8,773 bases of DNA. Source: an uncultured bacterium (lineage in GTDB: Bacteria > Bacillota_I > Bacilli_A > RF39 > UBA660). The stretch spans positions 1 to 8,773 of the forward strand of contig CAJMOW010000049.1 of NCBI GenBank assembly GCA_905215145.1, written 5' to 3'. A program made the position numbers and the translations under genes. This document shows positions 5,896-8,773 of this stretch, piece after piece; the first letter of the stretch is position 1, and every line of letters begins with the position of its first letter. The notes under the pieces are model-generated. The model saw only the letters and a list, made by a program, of their open reading frames with translations, was not told where the DNA came from and did not search any database.

Positions 5896-6639
5896 TTAAT
5901 TTGTTTCTAATTTCATACCCAAATAGATGCCATTTTCATCTTGAATTGGACTACAAATACCTGTTCTGTTTGTCTTTTTCAATTCAGTTGCACATGCTTC
6001 TGAAACATTTTGCATAGTATATCCATCTTTAAACAAAAAATATTTTATTATTTTTTTTGTAGAAGGTGTATCTTCTACTTGATTATTAGATGGTGGCTCA
6101 GGTTTTGTAGTTGTATTATTTGACGCACTATTTGATGGCTGTTGTTCTTCTTTTTTTGAAGACTCAACACTACTAGAATTTGATGAAGTATTTTCTTTTT
6201 TTTCGTCTATTGGTTCTTCTTTTTTCAGTACATTAACTACAACAATTTCTTGTGATGTATTACCAGAAGAATCTGAAACAGTATATACTATTTTCTGTTC
6301 ACCAATTTTTGTTGTATCTATTTCATTATAAGTAATACTTTCTAAAAGATCTCCATCCTTATCATCTATAACACTTTCAATATATTTTAAATAATCCACA
6401 TCACCTCCTTCAATAATTTCTATATAATTAGTATTAAGTTTTATAACTGGAGCTATTTCATCTTTTTCTTTTGATACATTAGTAGTTTCTTTGCTTTTTG
6501 CATCATTTTTAGATGAAGTATTACTGATAGATAAAAATATAAATATAGAGCTAATAATAATTATCAATATTGAAATTATAATTATATTTCTCTTTTTCTT
6601 ATACTTACGAAACATTGTTAATAGCTGTTCATCAGTCAT
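5896..6639 (-). CDS. Membrane-anchored Ig-like (DUF5011-type) surface protein, larger paralogue
   Basis: This 247-residue protein has a short basic cytoplasmic end (RKYKKKR at 11 to 17), one membrane segment of Ile and Leu (19 to 39), then an outside part. Residues 62 to 137 form an Ig-like domain of the DUF5011 or Big type (APVIKL, GDVDYLKYIESVIDDKDGD, IGEQKIVYTVSDSSGN). Next come a Ser/Thr/Asn/Pro-rich linker (138 to 193), typical of a cell-wall-spanning stalk, and a C-terminal module (195 to 247) with two Cys (216 and 229) that may form a disulphide. AGGTGATG before the ATG gives the start. It is a paralogue of the next gene upstream, with the Ig domains aligning through APV, GD, YKxFI-like, DGDL, ID and VSDS positions. 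It probably helps the transfer machine reach or grip the wall. No sortase motif is seen. Confidence 0.85.
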   Translation of the reverse strand: MTDEQLLTMFRKYKKKRNIIIISILIIIISSIFIFLSISNTSSKNDAKSKETTNVSKEKDEIAPVIKLNTNYIEIIEGGDVDYLKYIESVIDDKDGDLLESITYNEIDTTKIGEQKIVYTVSDSSGNTSQEIVVVNVLKKEEPIDEKKENTSSNSSSVESSKKEEQQPSNSASNNTTTKPEPPSNNQVEDTPSTKKIIKYFLFKDGYTMQNVSEACATELKKTNRTGICSPIQDENGIYLGMKLETN

Positions 6640-6664
6640 ATTTCATCACCTCACTTATATTAAA

Positions 6665-7081
6665 TTAATCCTTAAAATTTGGCTTTTCACGAATAATTAC
6701 TAATAATCTTGCCTTAATAACATTTGATGCTGAGTCACTTACTTCATAATCAACATAAAACTCTCCTGTTTTAGAAGTGTCTATTTTTGTATATTTAACT
6801 CTATCAGTTAAATCTCCTTCCAAATTATCAGTTGCTTCTTTTATAAATGATTTATAATTTAATTCATCACCTTGATACATTATTAATTTATCTTGCTTTA
6901 AAATTAAAACAGGACTAATTAAATCCTGTTTTAGCATTTCTTCTTTTCTTTCTTTTTCAACTTGTTCTTCTTTAGCAATTTCTATATTCCTTTTTATATT
7001 TTTATAATTAAACAACACTGATGTAAGACTACAAGCAAATAATACTACAATAAGTAGTATCCATAATTTTTTCTTTTTCAT
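6665..7081 (-). CDS. Membrane-anchored Ig-like (DUF5011-type) protein, smaller paralogue
   Basis: This 138-residue protein has a basic start (MKKKK), one membrane segment at about 6 to 24, a short charged helical stretch (30 to 52), and one Ig-like domain at 54 to 131 (SPVLIL, GDELNYKSFIKEATDN, LEGDLTD, IDTSKTGEFYVDYEVSDSASN). It lacks the linker and C-terminal module of its neighbour. VLFAC in the membrane segment is not a good lipobox, because Phe sits two before the Cys and the hydrophobic run continues past it. AAAGGAG before the ATG overlaps the region just after the hydrolase stop, 11 bases away. It lies directly downstream of the CHAP hydrolase gene, so a structural role at the cell wall beside that enzyme is likely. 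The two Ig proteins may arise from a gene duplication. Confidence 0.82.
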   Translation of the reverse strand: MKKKKLWILLIVVLFACSLTSVLFNYKNIKRNIEIAKEEQVEKERKEEMLKQDLISPVLILKQDKLIMYQGDELNYKSFIKEATDNLEGDLTDRVKYTKIDTSKTGEFYVDYEVSDSASNVIKARLLVIIREKPNFKD

Positions 7082-7092
7082 TTTTTCTCCTT

Positions 7093-8773
7093 TTAATCTA
7101 AATATATAAATCCTATAATGGTGTATCCATTATTTTTATTTATTCTTCTATACTCATCAAACGAACTATAAGTTTTTGTTCTTACTAACTCATTTGCATG
7201 TTTATTAGCATATTCTACTTGACTACATGAATCATCACTTCTACAAGCATTACCAACATTTCCTTCAGATATAGTTATTGTTTTTCCATCATAAGCTTCT
7301 ACAAAAGCAACATGTCCAAATCTCTTGGAAGACAATACTACAACAGAATTATACGAAGGTTGAGTACCAGTTTCATATCCCATTGATATTGCAGAAGTAA
7401 TCCAAGTTTGTGCGTTTCCTGTTGGCATCTTTTTTCCAGATACTTGTAATGCACGACCATAACTAAACCAAGTACATTGTCCCTTAAAACCAGCATTTGT
7501 TAAAGCATTTTTTTCATTAAAATGTTTGGTATTAAGATTCAAAGGTATATTTGTTTTTCCATAAGTAGGAGTTCGTGTTTTAAAACTACTACCTAAAGCA
7601 TCTGCAAAAAAATCTGAATTATACAATAAACTTATCATATCTAATTGATCTTTAGTAAAATAAGTTTCTGTTCCATTAGATACTTTTTTTGCTTTATTAA
7701 AGTTAGCGATATTACTATAATTATCACGACACCAATCCATATAATCTTCATACATGCTATTGGTAATTACTAATACCTTTTTTGTAGTTTCAGTTGTATT
7801 ACCTGCTTCATCTGTATCATATACAACTTGTTCCAATATCTCATGTTTTTCCAATAAACCTTCAGATTTAAATTTTTGTATTAAATCTTTTTCAGTTTGA
7901 TCGAATTCTAATTCTGCTCCTGTACCTTGCATTATAGATAATGGAATTCTCCAATCAATTCTACCATAACTGCCACCAACAGCAAAAATTTCTCCATCTG
8001 GATTTTCTTCTAAAAATTCATCAACTTTTTTGTCATACTCTTCTTGAATAGAGTTCATATATTGTTGATACGAGCTGAGAGAGCTTTCAGTCATAGTAGA
8101 ACCAAATATAGAACATACTGAAATTATTATTATAAGAATAAGTGCCAATGGAATAATAAATTCTGCCAATGCAGCTAATAATGATATAAGCATCTTTATT
8201 AATTTCATAACAATAGCTTTTGCAACTTGAAATAATTTTTTACCAATAGTTTGATTAAATTTTTTCCCTATTTTACTTGCGACTTTTTTTGTTTTCTTTT
8301 TAATCTTATTAGATGCCTTAGTTTTGATTTTACGAGTTATTTTTTCATTTATATAATCGACACCACTACCATTTTCACTCATTGCTTTATTTAGTTCTCT
8401 TGACGTTCTCACAATTGTTCTACCTACTTTAGATACTTTTTCTCCACCCTTACTTATAGTAGTTGCTACTTTTGAAACTTTTCCTTGATTATCATTAAAT
8501 TTGAATATCTTTTTATTAGTTTTTTCTACAACTGTTTTTAATTTACTTTTCTTAGGAATATCATTATCAGAATCTTTTGTTTCTACATCTTTTTCTTCCT
8601 GAGAGTTAGTTGTTGATGATGTGTCGTTATTAACATTTGTTTTCAACTTACTTGTAGAATCATTATTGCCTTCTGTTGATAAATCTGTTTCATTATTGTT
8701 TTCTTGAACATATTCTGATGTTTTTAATCTTGATTCTACTTCTTTCTCTTTTTCTGCTAGACTTTGTTCTATG
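7093..8773 (-). CDS. Membrane-anchored CHAP-domain peptidoglycan hydrolase of a conjugation system (5' end outside the window)
   Basis: The frame is open to the right edge, giving at least 559 residues. The TTG at 8646 is not the likely start, since it has no binding site and coding continues upstream. Numbering from the first complete visible codon, residues 1 to about 190 are hydrophilic, first acidic and Asn/Ser/Thr-rich and then very basic. A membrane segment lies at about 192 to 225. The rest is outside, ending in a CHAP domain (about 420 to 545). Its catalytic Cys 433 is in GQCTWFSYGR, His 487 in FGHVAF, and Glu 503 and Asn 505 in ISEGN, all present. Two further Cys (510 and 516) may pair. 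CHAP enzymes cut peptidoglycan as amidases or endopeptidases. In Gram-positive conjugative elements such VirB1-like hydrolases make room for the type IV secretion channel. The region between membrane and CHAP could hold a second wall domain, but I do not recognise one. Confidence 0.88.
   Translation of the reverse strand, partial: IEQSLAEKEKEVESRLKTSEYVQENNNETDLSTEGNNDSTSKLKTNVNNDTSSTTNSQEEKDVETKDSDNDIPKKSKLKTVVEKTNKKIFKFNDNQGKVSKVATTISKGGEKVSKVGRTIVRTSRELNKAMSENGSGVDYINEKITRKIKTKASNKIKKKTKKVASKIGKKFNQTIGKKLFQVAKAIVMKLIKMLISLLAALAEFIIPLALILIIIISVCSIFGSTMTESSLSSYQQYMNSIQEEYDKKVDEFLEENPDGEIFAVGGSYGRIDWRIPLSIMQGTGAELEFDQTEKDLIQKFKSEGLLEKHEILEQVVYDTDEAGNTTETTKKVLVITNSMYEDYMDWCRDNYSNIANFNKAKKVSNGTETYFTKDQLDMISLLYNSDFFADALGSSFKTRTPTYGKTNIPLNLNTKHFNEKNALTNAGFKGQCTWFSYGRALQVSGKKMPTGNAQTWITSAISMGYETGTQPSYNSVVVLSSKRFGHVAFVEAYDGKTITISEGNVGNACRSDDSCSQVEYANKHANELVRTKTYSSFDEYRRINKNNGYTIIGFIYLD

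Noticed and set aside
6491..6703. Plus-strand open frame rich in Ile
   Set aside because: It is the reverse frame of the Ile-rich membrane segment of the Ig-like protein and has no independent support.
7010..7040. Possible lipoprotein signal (VLFAC) in the smaller Ig protein
   Set aside because: Phe at the position two before Cys is not normal for a lipobox, and the hydrophobic run continues beyond the Cys, so a plain membrane anchor fits better.
8644..8646. TTG as start of the hydrolase gene
   Set aside because: There is no ribosome binding site before it and the same frame stays open with similar amino-acid make-up to the window edge, so the true start is further upstream.

Overview
The window is very AT-rich, and every convincing gene reads on the minus strand, so transcription runs from right to left. 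The genes are packed with gaps of a few to about 60 bases or with overlaps, and most have a strong AAAGGAG-type ribosome binding site. This is typical of a low-GC Bacillota (Firmicutes) mobile element. The genetic code looks standard, because TGA is used as a stop (for example at 4614 and 5646). No rRNA, tRNA, CRISPR array, insertion sequence or clear terminator was found. The content fits the accessory side of a conjugative element (ICE or conjugative plasmid), with the main transfer genes probably beyond the right edge. Species cannot be assigned.

Layout in transcription order. (1) 8773 to 7093: the 3' part of a gene for a membrane-anchored CHAP-domain cell-wall hydrolase, which probably opens peptidoglycan for the transfer machine; its start lies outside the window. 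(2) 7081 to 5896: two paralogous single-pass membrane proteins, each with one Ig-like (DUF5011-type) domain outside the cell. (3) 5873 to 5646: a small acidic protein. (4) 5586 to 4933: an XRE-family regulator whose upstream gap holds an inverted repeat, a candidate operator. (5) 4955 to 483: cytoplasmic proteins, including two unrecognised ones, an N6-type DNA methyltransferase-like protein without the catalytic NPP[FY] motif, a YubB/DUF1281-type protein, a conserved uncharacterised protein starting MGQY, a small coiled-coil protein and an ArdC-type antirestriction protein. (6) 490 to the left edge: the 5' part of an unrecognised gene.

The most unusual observation is that seven of the nine complete cytoplasmic proteins, from unrelated families, end in the same kind of tail: acidic, then Leu/Met/Ile, then acidic, then Tyr/Ile/Lys, with at most one further residue before the stop (EMEYA, ELEK, EMEY, ELEI, DLDYN, ELDK, DIEK). 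The codons differ between genes, so the likeness is at the protein level. The three membrane or surface proteins, the XRE regulator and the coiled-coil protein lack it. My inference is a shared C-terminal address tag, perhaps for export to the recipient through the conjugative type IV secretion system together with the DNA. The presence of ArdC, known to be an early-acting antirestriction protein, and of a methyltransferase-like protein fits an anti-defence or establishment cargo set. This idea has not been tested.
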